Shown: positions 11,901 through 26,900, numbered from the stretch's first letter. The stretch: DNA of 64,000 bases from Lumbricus rubellus (GCA_945859605.1 OX243816.1:23870864-23934863); one strand, 5' to 3'. A program made the numbers and translations. The notes: generated by a model not told the origin, from the letters alone.

Positions 11901-14900
11901 GAGTTATACGTATAAGATGCACTTTAGCGCACGTTGAATACTGATATGGAAGGGTATTACTTACCAGTTACTTGATCTGTCACTTAATAACTTGGCCCCA
12001 AAACCCTTGAATATTCGCTCATGAATGCATTTATGAATGGGGCAATTGACTGCTAGGAGCTATATATAGTTCCCCATGCACTGATCTGGACAAGTTTTGT
12101 CTTGAAATTGATCAATTATTGTCAAAAATTGCAGATAAGTACAAGTAAGTGGCAATTATGGGTGACTTTAACATTGACTTGCTTAGAGTCGAAGGATCAC
12201 TTTGGCGCTAGTTCTTTCTTCAAAAGCATGTTCTCCCATGATCTTCACCAAAATTATAACGAGACCCACTGGAATTACCACTCGCTCATCAACACTGGTC
12301 AATAACATTTGTACAAATGTCTCGTCAAATACAATTGAGTCTAGAATTGTTAACCTTTTCCACTCGGATTAAATATTGGTATCGTTCTCCCCAGATCTGA
12401 AAATTTTTTACGCGGTAAACCCTAAAAGTATAGTTTGACAGTATACAATGTATATAAAAATTATTTCAGCCAGTATATATTTATTCAACCAGTTAATATG
12501 TTCAAATGTACCTTTCAATTGAGAGCACTTGCCCATTTTATGTATATTTGGACTTTGTTTAGTACTTTTTGAAATCTACAAACACAGATATACATACATG
12601 CAAGCATACATATATCCACACATACATACATACTTACATACATATATACATACATATATACATACTTACATACATGCATACATACATGCGTACATACATG
12701 CACACATACATGCATACATACATGCATACAATCATACATACATACATACAAACATATATACACACATACATAGAGTCATACGTACAGTCATGCATTATCT
12801 GCTTCTGCATACATACCTTGTCGATAGCCATTTTTTTTATAGAAATCACTTGTTTCCGGTTCGTGTGTGCGTTTTATTCAAGTCGCCTTTATTCGATAGC
12901 GTTATGTCCCTCTCCGTAGGCCTTACGAGTCTCAAACTTGTATCCTACTCATATGTCCCACCCAGTGGGACAGTCGAGTGGAATGAGAAAATTCAAATGT
13001 CCCACCCAGTGGGACAGTCGAGTGGAAAAGGTTAAAGTAGACATTTTAGCCAATTTGCCCGCATTAATCTTTGATTTTGAAACGAATAATTGCATGAGGT
13101 CTTCGTTTGATGACTCCCAGGTAGCACTAGCAAAACATTCAGTTCAATGGGTTTCTTTCATTGGGCTCGGCATGTTTTTGCTAATTTTAACTCTTTTGAA
13201 GATGTGCTTTATAAATCTGTAATTAGTTACAATTACAGATGGCAAAAGGACATACAGCATCAAAGGAGCAGTATAGCAGCGCAGGCAGTGTGAGAAGAGA
13301 TGAGTAACACTGTAGGCAGTGTTAGAGAAAATGGTTAACGAGAAAGACCAAGTCAAAGTAGAATTAACAGTGTTCACAGTGTCATGGAGGAAGACTGACA
13401 GGAAGTAGTAAAGGCATTGATCATCATCATCATGAAGCATGCCCTTCCAGGGCGTCGCATGATGCGGCAACGATTTCCCTCCAGAGAATGCGATCTTCCA
13501 CCAGATCACTCATCATTTTCGTAGGCTAAGTGTTCCTCGGTTGAGTCGCCACTCCAACGCAAGTAGATCAGGCTGATCATCCCGGCATTGACTACCTCAG
13601 TCGTTCGTCTTCACTCCATGACCCTGAAGCAGGGGTTGTTTTAGGCTAGCCCATATCCGGATGCAGTTTAACGTCATATCCAGGACAAGTAAAGGCACAG
13701 CGAGATAAATAGTATGCCACAGAGTGTAAGAGATGAATAACATGGCAGACAGCGTCAAAAGAAATAGACAACGGCAGGTAGTATAACTCAAGATGGATAC
13801 TATGCTATGCATTGCCATTGCTGATGTTTACCAGTAAAAGCAGTGTAGAAAGTAGTGCTTGATACACTCACTGATCCAACTTCAAATGTGTCTGGTGTAA
13901 GATGGCAAAACTGAAGTGTATGAAAATTGGAAATCCAGTCTTCAAACGACATCCTACAAGCAGACACTTTGCATGACCACACGTGTAGTATGCAAGGTAA
14001 TATTACAAATGACTGTCATTCACTCAAAGTATATGCATAGTGTTCTTTTGAAACAAATATCCAAATGAATATATTTTAAAAGACGTGTAATGTGAGCCAA
14101 AACTTGGCAGAAATTAATGCCAACGAACACAAAAGAATTTTTTTATCATAAATCACAAATGATGGAGTTATAATTTTTTTATTGAAGATAACATAGTTCG
14201 TCGCCTAAGAATTATCTTCACTTTTGTGAATTCAGAGGTAATTGAGGTAGAAGCTTTGGTAAAATTTTGCGGGGAAAAAAGGAAATTCAAGCCAAGAAAC
14301 GTCAGGTACAGACATCACATTAAAACATCAATATAAGGGACAATCGTGCTAGCGAGACGTAAGCAATTCATTTTTAAATAGTAACTTTTAAAATTTCTTT
14401 ATAGAAATTTGTGATTTTTTTTATAAAATGGATTTAAATAAATTGCAAGTCATCCTCACGAAAACAAAGACAAGAAATGATAAAATAAGCAATACACAAT
14501 TATTAGCGAGTTCATGCATTTCAATATTCGCGGAAATAATACAAATTTTTTCCCCTGGACAGTGGACATACGACACTATGATAGCAGTGTATTGATTGTT
14601 GTATCTCCTTATCGTCCAATCAACGATGAGCTTTTTCTGGACATACAGCAAGGCACTTCTAAACCGTGAATGTAGTACTGAAGATACAGCAAAACAACTT
14701 GGAGATATGGGAAAAGAACTTGGAAATACTAATTTCCTGAACAACTAGTAACTTACTTACTTTTTTCAAACTGCCTATATGTCTTTCAAGACTGACCTTC
14801 TCAATATTCACCTGATTACAGCTTGGCTTAAATTGTGAACCCTCATCTGATGCCTTGTGCATCAGACACTACTTTACTAGACTTTACACAATGTTAGAAA

Positions 14901-17900
14901 TGAACTAGACAGTCACCAGAATTCTCCGTCATCTTCCACCTTCAGATCCAGTGTGTTCCTTTCTGACTCAGACAGCTTCTGCCATTCTGTGGACCTACAT
15001 CATTAACAATGATCATTGCCAATTAAGCTGCAGAGTTACAGTAAGCTAATGAGCTTATAGACAGACAATCTCTTACTAGACATTAGTACAAGCAAATACA
15101 GCTTATTCATTCATTCATCCAAACATTATGGATATTTATATAGTGCCCCTTTGAGGTTACTACTCAGGAGTGTTAATGATCCAACCTCAGCTGAAAAGTA
15201 CTGTTTTAAGGCTCCGATAAAATGCATCTGAGAAAATCGTAGGCATTTAAGGCGCATATGGCATTCCATACCATGGGGCCAATAACAGAGAAAGACCGGC
15301 GCTGTCTAAAGGCAGTTCGTGCTCAGGGATTGAGGAGTTCACCCTGAGCGGAAGAACAAAGAGCACGCACACAAAAATTGATCAATAAATATAAGTAGCA
15401 TCTGGCACATCACAACAGAACAGAGAATGCATAACTGTGGCATAGTTTTCTATCAACAGTAGTATCTATGGTAGTCATGTAACTCCTCTGTGATTTCCTC
15501 CACTGGCTGTTCCATCTCGTATCGAGTTCAAGCTCTGTCTGCTTGTCTTCAAATCACTTCACGAAGACATGCCCAGTTATCTGCGTGATTGCTGCACAGA
15601 GACTCATTCCTCCATAGCCGGGTTTCGGCTCTGATCATCTTAGAGGACCGATTTGTTTGTGCGGAGGATGAGAATGCGCTTCGGCGATCGTGCTTTCTCA
15701 GCTGCTGGTTCTTGATGCTGGAACAGACTTCCTTTCGCTATTCGATCGGTCGCCTCAGTGGACTCTTTTAAATCCAAGCTATCCCGCATCTTAGTTGCTT
15801 TGTAAGGTGCCATATAAATTGTCGTAATAGCAGAGATTATGAAGCTACACACTAGCCTGCCAACAGATCTGTAGTTACACTGGGCTGTACTTTATCTCCA
15901 TTAACTCTTTGTAGCTATTTTGTTTCTGATGAATCTGACAATTATTACTTTAAATGACTACAAACACCTAAAATCTTTAGAAATATAGGTCTACACACGA
16001 TATGTCATTTGATTTGCATTTTATCCAACAACAATATTTTATCTTTAAACAGTTCATCAGTTCAGGTGTTATGTGTAAGTTTATTTTATTAACAAGTGAA
16101 TTCATTTTAAATGATAAAAACAAAAATCATAAAATTCTTACAAATTTCAAGAAAGGAATTTAAATGTAATGAAAAATTTGTACCAGCAGGTGAAGGTCCA
16201 ATAACTGAAAGCATTTAGCTACAGAAAAGAAGCCAAAATTGAGTTAATGCCTTTTCTAGTAATAATATCAGCCATCATAACATTTGTCCCCAAAACCTGT
16301 CTTTCAATTCCAAAACTCCTGACAATTATTTTTTTTCACTGGGCGATGATGAAGAAACATTAGACGACAGAGCGACCAATGGCCAAGGAAAATATGTTTC
16401 TCTTTAAATTTAAATGGCTAGATGCACAGCAATAAAACACGGGCAAAATCTTGTTTCTAACTTTAATTTCTAAAGTTCTAACCTTTTAACCTTCTAACCT
16501 TTAGTGACAGACTCAGACAGAGAGTGGCGTCGGACACCTACGGGCGTTGTGCCTATGGTTTATGATGATGAACCTTTTAAAAGCCACATGCATAATTTTA
16601 CTGGCAAGCACAATATTTCTACTAACTACTACGACCAAAGTATAAAACTGGCCAATTACATGCCAGATGGTGCACATTTGTAAAAACTGACTGCATTCAC
16701 TGTCATACTGTCATAGTAAACCATGGATTGTTCTAAGCATGGCAGTCCAATTGCTAAGTTTGCCCAAGAAGAGATAGTTCAGAATCTTCAGATATCATAA
16801 AACAAGAAAATCGATAACTTGTACGGTATATAGTGCCACTGTAATTATGCACTAGGCACTCATTCAAACGCTCAAACAAAACTGAAAAGAATTCATGAGC
16901 AAACTACATTTCAGCAAATCTGAGACAGAACGATGGAAAGAACAAGCATCAATGTAGCCTGAAACATTTTGGTTGTTGTAGAAGATTAAGTCAGAGTAGT
17001 GTGAACAAATCACATGTATACATACATAAAGGAAGAATGTTCCAAAGTCTTAGGCCAGAAACAAAAAAGACCAACAGTTTCTTCAGAACAGTCTTTCTCC
17101 TCAGAAAAGTTGATCAATCAGGCAAGCAATATGAACTTGTGAAGAGTATGGAGGCAGATCAGACTGCACAGATATTATTAAGCCAAGGGTCTAAAGTTGT
17201 TGTGGAATTCTTAAACAGGATAAAACATAGAGCTACTTTGGAAGCAGAATCCAATTATCAATCATTCAAGACAATATATATATATACAAACACAGAGACG
17301 TGGCACAAAACAGTACGTTCATTCGTTGTCTGCTCTCAACAGGCAGGTTCATATGACCAACGACGCCACTCATCTCTTGTCTGTGCCTTTCTCTTCATTC
17401 TACTCTACATTGTCTTCCTTCATCATCATCCAGTCCAGCAGCATTGTTCTTCGTCTTCCTCCTCATGTCTTTTTTTCCTCCATTCTTCCTTCGATGATTT
17501 CTCTTATAAAGTTACAGTAGAAGATTCAAATTGATTTTGAACATTCAAAATTGCAGAACTCTATAATGTTCCTACCCATCTGACCAAGCACCATTCCACT
17601 CACGATGACCCCATGGATTCCTCAGACGAAGCAACTTTATCTTCTCCTCTTTAACATCAACCTATCAACCAAAGGATATGCACAAATTTAACAGTTGTGC
17701 AATTGATTATATTATTTTAGTTTATGCAAGAAGTCAAATAGGATGTAAGACTGGTCTCTCTCGCTATATGGCTTCCTAGGCAGAGCCATGAAATAACTAT
17801 TTCAACCTCACGTCAACTGCACGTTACCACAATACTCATCCATACTATAAACAATTAAACAGTGTACGCATTGCTTAATAAATACAAAACATTATCTCAC

Positions 17901-20900
17901 TATGTCAACTATCCACCAATAAAATGCTTTATGCCAAAAGTTTCTTACGAAAATATGCGCAAACCAAGTAAGATGTGCTTAAACAAAGTTTTCATAAAAC
18001 ACACTGTTGAAACGAAAACATAAACTTGAAAATGAGATTAAACATTTAATTCACTTCCACATCACACATCACCAATTGCATATATCTTTGGCAAACTTGT
18101 GTTGCAAACTCAGAGAGAGACTGTCCAACAATGTAATAAGAAAAAATTAAAGATACAACTGAAGCCAACCGCGAAATAAACAAGCAATGGATAAGTTAAA
18201 TAACACACTCAAGTTTTTTCAGTTAAAATGAAACAAATATCAGTAAATAATCCAAAAGAATGCTTTCAAACATAACTTAATTAGAGCTTAGTATTAAGAC
18301 CACAATGATTGATTGAACCAGATCATGTACTTGTAATTAGTAAGTTCTGCTGTTGTGCCAGCATCTAATGTAAATGGGAGTGGGGGGGAGGGTAATGGTA
18401 ACACTATGGCATGAAAGAGCACATGAACACGGGATCACTTCCCACTACCCTCTTAACAAAGGTCTACTCAACCTTTCATTCAGCAGATGGCATTGGAAAA
18501 AAGACCAGTAGGATGTGATAGGTACCTTGCATCAAGAGTAAAGACACTCTCATAAGTTACGAAAAATGTAACATCTAGCCATTTAATCTACAACTAAACT
18601 AACAAACATTACCTCAATTACATGCGTGATGCTGTAGGCATGCCCTGTTACTAGGCCATTTGCAAGTCTTTCTTCAAATTTACCATTCTGTGCCTTGTAA
18701 CACAGAAACAAAATAAATAATAATAAAACTGCTGTATAACTGACCAGTTTTTATTAAATTACGAATATCAATATGAAATTTTACAAGCTTAAAGACAATT
18801 CATATCTACATATGATGACCAGATTTCATCAAAATATTTCAAATAGAACAAAAGTTGTATACCACTTTTAGGGAGGAAACCCACCGTTTTTTGACGATTC
18901 AAAAACGAAACGCAACAAAAAGTAATAAAAACACAATTTTATTAAGTATCATCCCAAATAACTGCTGTCAAATAAACTTGGTAGTGCTTTACAACTTGTG
19001 TTCAATGTGCTCATCACCAGTGCCAACACTTCTTTTGAGTTTCTTTGAAAAGTTCTTGATGGACCTGTTCACGCGTTCCAAAGGCAAATCTTCCCATATC
19101 AACTCCAATGCGACTTCATAGTGACGTGCGGCTACGCTGGTAGCCTGTTTATTTTTAAAATAATATACTAACAATGATCATCTGGCAATATCAAGGCTAT
19201 TTGATAACAACTATCTGAGATGAGGCTTAATAAAGTCGTGTTTTTGCTACTTTTTGCTGCATTACCAGAGGTACGTTTTTGAATCGTCAAAAACGATGGG
19301 TGGCCTCCCTAAAAGCAGTATAACTGATGTTCCGTTTGAAATATTTAGATGAAATCTGGCCATCATGTGTAAATATGAATTGTCTTTAAGCCAGTAAAAT
19401 TTCATTTCGAAATTCTTACTTCTGGCCAAGATATGGCAAAAAACCTAGGGGGTCTTTTTTACTCGCACCCTGTACAAACATACATTGTGGGGCACGGTGG
19501 TGTAGTGGGTATGTTTGTCGCCTTGCAGCCGAAAGGTTGCAGGTTCGAGTCCACCTCAAGTCGCCACGTAAAGACCTTGGGCAGAATCCTTCACTCGCAA
19601 TTGCTCAGTGCTTCGGCGTGAAACTCAGATGCAGTGTCCGCTCTGCAGTCTGGAGCGCCTCTGAGTAGAAAGCTTGAAGGGGGCGCTTTAACAAGTGCAC
19701 ATACAAATATACATCTTTTTCTCAGAGTATCAATCTGTATAAATAAAAATGTAACCGCGTTTGGCTCGGCTTCAAAGATCTCCGAACTTTCTTCATTGAT
19801 TGCTTTCGAAACTTCACCAAAACGTTTAGTTCCAACACGGCCGGGTTTGCAGATGCTTTTTGGGAAAAAGCGCAATCTTTTAAACCAAAAAAGCAACTTT
19901 GCAAATTCTACCGTTTTCAACACATACGCCCGTCAATAAGCCTTGCCTTAAAATTCGGGCGCGTTTCAAATGATGGTTCAATTGTGTTCCGTTTATGTAG
20001 CGCATTTCAACACATTCGATTGCGGCCTTTTTGCTGACGAGCTTTAAGGCACTATCCGCGTCGCTGTCGGTCCGTGTCGGGAAGGTACGGTGTGAGGGAG
20101 GAAAGGAGGGGAGAGAGCGGGATGAAGAGGGAGGGGAGAGATGGAGGATGAAGGGGGAGGGGGAGCATCGGAGGAGATGGGGAGGGGAAAGCAGGGGAGG
20201 GACTCCGAGGGAGAAGGGCAGAAGGAGGGGAGGGGAGGGAAGGCGAGGGGGAGGGATAGGGGAGGGGAGGAGTAGGGGAGGTAGGGGAGGGTGGTCTTTT
20301 CTGCCACAGCAACTCGTGGCCGGGTTCAGCTAGTGACAAATAATTTTTAAAAGCCCAGTTTCTAATACAGTCCAGTTCTTAAATTAATCCGAACAGCAAT
20401 GCAAAAAAAATTACAACAACAAATCAGTAGATATTAAGCATCAGTACTTTAAAAATCTTAAGCTGATCCTTGCTGTAAGATTCAACAGTATTGATGTCTA
20501 TTAACTGCTGTGTACATGCTAAAATCCTATTTCTTGGTCATTAATGCTCATTTTTAAACAGTACAGACTTTTCCATTAATATATTCTGCTTCCTATCACA
20601 TCAGCCAAGCACTTCATCAAGTACCCGTCAAGCTAGGGCTGCCAACCATCACGAATTCGCCGAGAAAGTCCCAGAATCAGCGATGTGCGTCCGTGTCCCA
20701 GAATTTGTGGTTGATTTGCATTGACAAAATGATGTTATTTTGCACACAAACTTGGCAAGTTGTGTGATGATTTTGCATTCTGCGCTCTACTAAACCTAAC
20801 GTTGTTGGCTGAACATTGAATGTTTTACAACGCTGGGTTCAAGTGTTGAAAACTTTACATACCACGACACTCAGTAGCATAAATATTATTGTGTCCTATG

Positions 20901-23900
20901 TACCATTAGTCTGTTCTAAGGCTTTTGAGAGATGAAGTGCTGATTTCTACGACTTTAAATTGTACCTATGCAATATAACATGTGGAGAGTGTAAATTGGT
21001 CCGGAATGGCAAAATCAAGAGTTGGCAACCCTACGTCAAGCACACAGATTGAAGACTTTCTTATTTCCTCGGGGCTGTCATGCTGAGAGTGCATCTCAAT
21101 TGCTAGTACTGTAAGAAGCACTTTTACAAATTCTTATCTACGATATAATAAGATACATCACTCCATTGCATATATAGTATGATACAAATGCTTGTGTGGC
21201 GAGGTGGTGTAGTGGTGGCGTCGTTGCCTTGAAGCCGGAAGATTCGAGGTTAGAATCCACCTCGACGCGCAAGGACCTTGGGCAAGTCCTTCGCTCATAA
21301 TTGCTCAGCGCTTCGGCATGAAACTCCGAGAGCGCTTCTGAATAGAGAGAGCTTGAAGGGGCGCTATAACAAGTGTGCAGTGTGCTGTGCACATACAAAC
21401 AAACAGCAATTGCTACTAATGAGTTATTTTAAAGAACTGTCCAAGAAACTCAGAAGAACTCAAAAAGCTATAAAAAAACTCTGCAAAATGTGCTAATGCA
21501 ATTGAAAAAATGTAAAACCTCAACAGCTGAACACAAGAATGAGTTCCTTGTGAAAACTCTTTTCATGTTTTTGAAAAGTTTCTCTTTGTTCTTAACGTCC
21601 TTCAGATCCAAGAATTCTCCAATTCCACCGGTGAAATCCACCAAAGCATCTGTACTGTATCCAATTTCAATTGCCTGATAAGAACCATTCAACCTGTAAT
21701 TTAGAAAAACCAACAGAAGTTTGCTTAGCCAGTAAAAAGTTAAAATAGAGCAAGAAATATTTGACCAGTGACAGACACATCATAGTAAATAAGGTTGTTA
21801 AACGATAACCGGAAATCCGGTTATCTATTCTGAATGCGATAATTGGTTTTAATTGTTCACAAACTGCCAATGAAATTCATTTTAAAAAGTTATTTTTGAA
21901 AATTATAAAGGATGATGCCTGCATTTGTACTGACTATAGCTTAGAGATCGCTGTGAGAACAAGCTAATTGCAAGAAATAAATGGTATCCATGACGCTGCA
22001 TTACCCGCGGCTCATAATATATGAGGTCACAGACCCACGTTAGATGTCAATGCATAGTCCAATACTTCAAATGCAACATCGTCATGCATTTCGTCAAATG
22101 TTAAAATTTTGTGATGGCAAAAATGAGAACCAATTGATATAAAATTAACTGTCAGCGAACGAGACGAGGTAATGACATAACCTCTTAAACACTTCTTATG
22201 CCAAAAACATCAAATCCGAACTGCTGCCATCTTTGTTTATACTGCCAGCTGGAAATTAGTTGATTTTTCTATAAGGCCAAGTAAAAAATCCGACATCATC
22301 GGTTTCAAATCAGATTTTATACAATCGATAACAAGTGTGACAAATAATACGATATTAACAACCTTAATAGTATACTATGCCAACAATCAAGATTGGTGGG
22401 TACCCAAGTGTACTCCAATTAGACATCATGTAACACCTCAACATTATTAATTCTAATACTGCTTTGAAATACAATACTTAAATTCCATTTCAATCAGTAG
22501 ATTGATTCGTTTAAATAAGCCTGTCATACGCAAATATTTAAACGAAGTGACTAGCGGACCGCCAGGCGGCCGTCCAATTTCAATTACTAGAGGACCGCCA
22601 GCCCGGTTAGGGGAAAACAATGTGGACGAGGCGAAGGGCTGGCGGTCCTCTAGTAATTGAAATTGGACGGCCGCCTGGCGGTCAGCTAGTCACAGCCATA
22701 TTTAAATATTTTGAAAATCGACAAAATGGTTAACAACGAGGGTAATTCAGACAGATGCTGGCTGTGATAAATATTTCAGACAATGATTTGTCTGCCGAGA
22801 ATTTAGGAAAAGGCGAAATGCAATTTGCACGAAAAATTATCAGTCGCTTCTTCTTTTAGGTCCAGATGCCCAGCGACGCCACTCTTCTCGATGTTGTGCT
22901 TTTTCTTTGAGTTTTCCATATCCATCCTTCATCATTCAGTCCAAGAACTTTCCCTAGGTCTTCTTCTTCCCCTCTTCCTCTCCATTTTGCCCTCCACTAT
23001 GTTTCTTTGCAAGGAGTTGCCTCTCAGTACATGTCCTATCCTGTTCTTCTGCCTTGTTCTAATTGTATTCATCAAGGATCTTTCCTCTTCAACCTTCTTC
23101 AGTACTTCTTCGTTTGATTTATGCTCTGTGCAGCTGACCCTTTCCATCCTTCTCCATATACACATCTCGAACGCTTCAATTCGTTTGACAACCTCCTTTC
23201 TCATCGTCCAGGTCTCTGCTCCGTACAGTGCATAGTTGTTTAAAACGGTTTTTCGTTTTTTATTCGCTCTCAAAAAACGTCGTTTAAAACGTTTTTTATT
23301 TTTTCCATCGTTTTATTCCGTTTTTTATTTTTTATGTAACGCTATTTATTTATTTTCTGTCTCTTATTATTTTCTTAAATTTAATTTTTCCCCTGATATT
23401 CCTTACGTTTTCAGCCCAATCTCAAGGTTTCAGATAACTGATGTCATTATTTAATTGTTTAACATCATTTAAGAGATACATGTAGAAAGTAAACAAGGGC
23501 TTTAAGTTTAAAATGCAGTTTAAGAAGAAAAAAGTCAAATTATTTTTCATTTCCGTTTTTTTGTCGTTTTTTTCCGTTTTTTTTTTTTTCGAATAAAACG
23601 ATGTTTTTCCCCGTTTTTTTAATTCCATTTCCATCGTTTCTATGGTACAGTGTGATGCTCCAGATCAGTGCCTTGACCATTCTTTTCTTGATGTGTCGAC
23701 ATGGGCGCCCGCACATAGGGGCAATAGGGGGCACTTGCCCCCCCTGGAAAATTGAAACCTATTTTCCACAATACTACTTTTAGGTTTATAACAAATTTCT
23801 TCGCATTAGAGATTTTAAAAACCTACTTTTAACTAATAGTTTTAGATTTTTCAACGAATTTCTTTGCAAAAAGAAACAATTTATATTAGAAATTTTATAA

Positions 23901-26900
23901 AGTAAAACTGAGAAATTTACAGCAAGAAGCCTTTATGAAAAATAGCCATGCATGTTCTTAACTCTCTGCTTTGCATTTTTTTACCTCTTGCCACAAATTT
24001 TTTTAACATTGACCGTCGTGTTTTGCCCCCTCCTGCAAAAATTTGTGCTGTCAAATCCATGATTTGAAACAGCATAGCACAATAACCATGCACTACTAGT
24101 GAGTGGTTCAGCAGAAAGTAGAGTGATCTCATATGGAGAGTCATCAATCTTCAAAAGGATTTGAAATCAATTAAAGCTCAATATACGCCTCCCTCACAAG
24201 CTACGTCTTGTGAGCCCCTTGGTCTCTTTCTTCCCCTGTTTCGTAAACGCCTGAAGAAAGACTATACTATTTGTTAGCGGGAGCGCTAACTTGGGTCAGG
24301 AGCGCTACTGAATCTGTGAGCAGCGCTTTATAAGTGTTCAATTACAATTACAATTAATTACTGTGTCCGGATAAAAAGTAGAACACAAAACAAAGTGCCA
24401 TAACTCGGTCAAAACGTTTAGGATTTGTCTGAAATTTTAAACACAGCAACAGTGACCATATTTACAAGAGATCCTAAAATCGATTAGAAATATTCGTGAG
24501 TTTGTCAAGTTTATGAATGTTTAAAATGTACATGTATATATAAACTACAGCAAATAAAGCTGCGATTTCTTCGTTTGTAGATGTCTAACAAGGCAAAAAT
24601 TGAATGAAGTTTAAAAGACTTCTTTGAATGCACCTACTGTTAAATTCTTTCAAAACAGTAACTGAAAACCTGAGTACCCAGTGGCCCTTCCTCTGTCCAG
24701 TGTCCAGCTTACCCTCACTAGGTGCATAACTCGACATGCGAAGGATTTACATCCATCGACCACCATTCAGATAAAATCAACGTTGCTTTTCTTTCAACTC
24801 AAGAATACAAACAATCAAACAAAGTCTTAAAATGAGATTTCATGATAACTAGGTACCAACTTGGCATAAGCCTTTTCAATCAATGCACTCCAGAATTCGT
24901 TTGGTGCATCTCGATTGTGGCAGAAGATAAGGTGACCATTGCGAGTAGGCAAACGATCATCGACCGTAACCTCCACCCACTCACCATATTGCCAGAAGTT
25001 GAAGCGAAACACTCCTACAAATTTAGAAACCTTCTTTAGCAGAACCTGACTATGTCAACATATCAAATCCGGTTGTAAAGCATCTTTCAGCTGAAGCAAA
25101 AACATGAAAACAGTAAATAGAGTACTGTAGATACTCGAGTGTATCGCGAGTTTTTTAAGGTCGAATTTCTGAACTGCAAGTGGGGTAATCGTGGTATATT
25201 CGAGACTAGTTGAAACTTAACTTTCATTACATAAAATATTTCACTTGCTGAAGTCATTTGATGCTTTTAAACTGACATTGGATGGTTGCAGATTGCTATC
25301 GCATACCGCCTTAGTTTTATACACGCGGTAATTTGCATCCCAGTAGCTCCGATATGCTGGTTCCTCACAGTCCTTGTAGTGACATGACCAATGAATGCAA
25401 CAATATTAAATGCACTGACGTATGTGTAGCTTAACAGTATAAAACACACAGATGGTAGGCTGTCTCCATCAGCTGTTCCAGTAGACATTAATTTGTAAGA
25501 GATCACCTTAAAAACAATTACATACTAGCATTGCATTAGAAAGAACTACATTAATTTTCGCTCACATGTTGAAAAAAAGTTTAATTTATTAAAATAAGAA
25601 CAAACTCAATTTCGTTGCATTTTATTTATTTATTTATTTATAGTATTAAAAAAAAATGTCAGATGTGCGTAGATCTATTTTGTAGTATTTGGTTAGGGAG
25701 ATCGAATTTTGCAGCATTTGAACATGGTTTGGGTCGTATTTTGCATAAGATTTAAACTTCTTCTCTTCTTTATTCTCTTCCGTCAGTGGAGTGACGACGA
25801 TGAGGCTCCTACAGGACATCTCCAAATTTCTCGGTTTCTGATGAGATCCTTTGCTCTTGACATGTCAATATTCATCTCTTTCAGGTCTTCTCTGACGTTG
25901 TTCATCCAGGTCTTTGGTTGTCTTCCTCTGCTTAGAACAGTGTTTCTCAAACTTCTGCAAGTCGCGGACCGACCAAATATTTTTTGGGAAGCTCGCACCG
26001 CTAACTTTAATGGCAAGCACAAACAAAATCAAACTGTATTTTTTTAAAAATAATTATAAGGTTATTTATAATTAGGGATATTTTAATTAACAAAAATTGT
26101 CTGTACAGCCATTTGGCAAGTTAAAATAAGACACTGGTAATGTATTTTTAAAGTTTGCGACAGAATTTTGAATAAATTTTGAACAACAATTACCGGTAAA
26201 ATAATTTCACAATTTTAAATATTTAACTATTTTATTTTTCACTCTCAGACTTCTTCACGGATCGGTATTTTATTTTTCACTCTCAGACTTCATCACGGAT
26301 CGGTGATCAGGACTCCACGGCCGGCACCGGTCCGCGGACCACCACTTTGACTCTTTGAGAACCACTGGCTTAGAACTCTCTTCCTCTACGTGCCGTAAAA
26401 GGCCGCGAGGGGTAGTCTTTTTGTGATGACGGGTCATAAATAGTTGCGTTTCTTTTAACCTTACCTGCATACTTTGCGACAAAATCTTGATTTGATGGAA
26501 CAACACGACGAAACAGCTTTGGCTTGGTGGATAAAATAGCAGTGGCTGCCAAAAACCAACAGTTACCTGCCATAACAATAAAATAAATATCAGACGTATT
26601 CAGAAATACACACACACACCTCCACCAAGCGCACACACACACACACACACACAAACACACGCGCACACACACATGCACACACACACCAAGCGCACACACT
26701 GACACACACATTAAACACTAAAGTTTTGAATCTAGCAGGCAATGCAGAATGCTGACACAATGAAATTGCAAAATCCTTTGGCTGCATTCACCAAGTCTGC
26801 ACCCACAATCATTTTCCATACTTCTGAAGGTCCTGGTCCATGGCAAAATGGTGGGCAGCTAAAGAGAAGGAAGTCATGATTATGCACGGCAAGTTACACA

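Larger units (their letters stand above)
1..20834. repeat. Left part of a 43,166-bp tandem repeat (copy 1)
   Basis: This segment recurs at 43167-64000 with a constant offset of 43,166. All reading frames recur at that offset and only one base difference was noticed: 20314 T against 63480 G. Dinucleotide and tetranucleotide repeats have the same length in both copies. Both ends of the match are window ends, so the real limits are not visible. It contains calpain exons e5-e15. Either the duplication is very recent or homogenised, or the assembly duplicated one locus. Confidence 0.97.

Noticed and set aside
12515..13035. Open frames rich in Tyr/Met/Cys/Val or His/Thr/Tyr (also near 27543-28105)
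   Set aside because: Translations of CATA microsatellites in all frames.
17001..17534. 177-residue plus-strand frame
   Set aside because: No recognisable domain; the 3' half overlaps an antisense LINE fragment; on the strand opposite to the calpain and inside its intron.
19487..19570. Possible tRNA gene
   Set aside because: Three copies share the same non-tRNA body and tail, so this is a SINE family.
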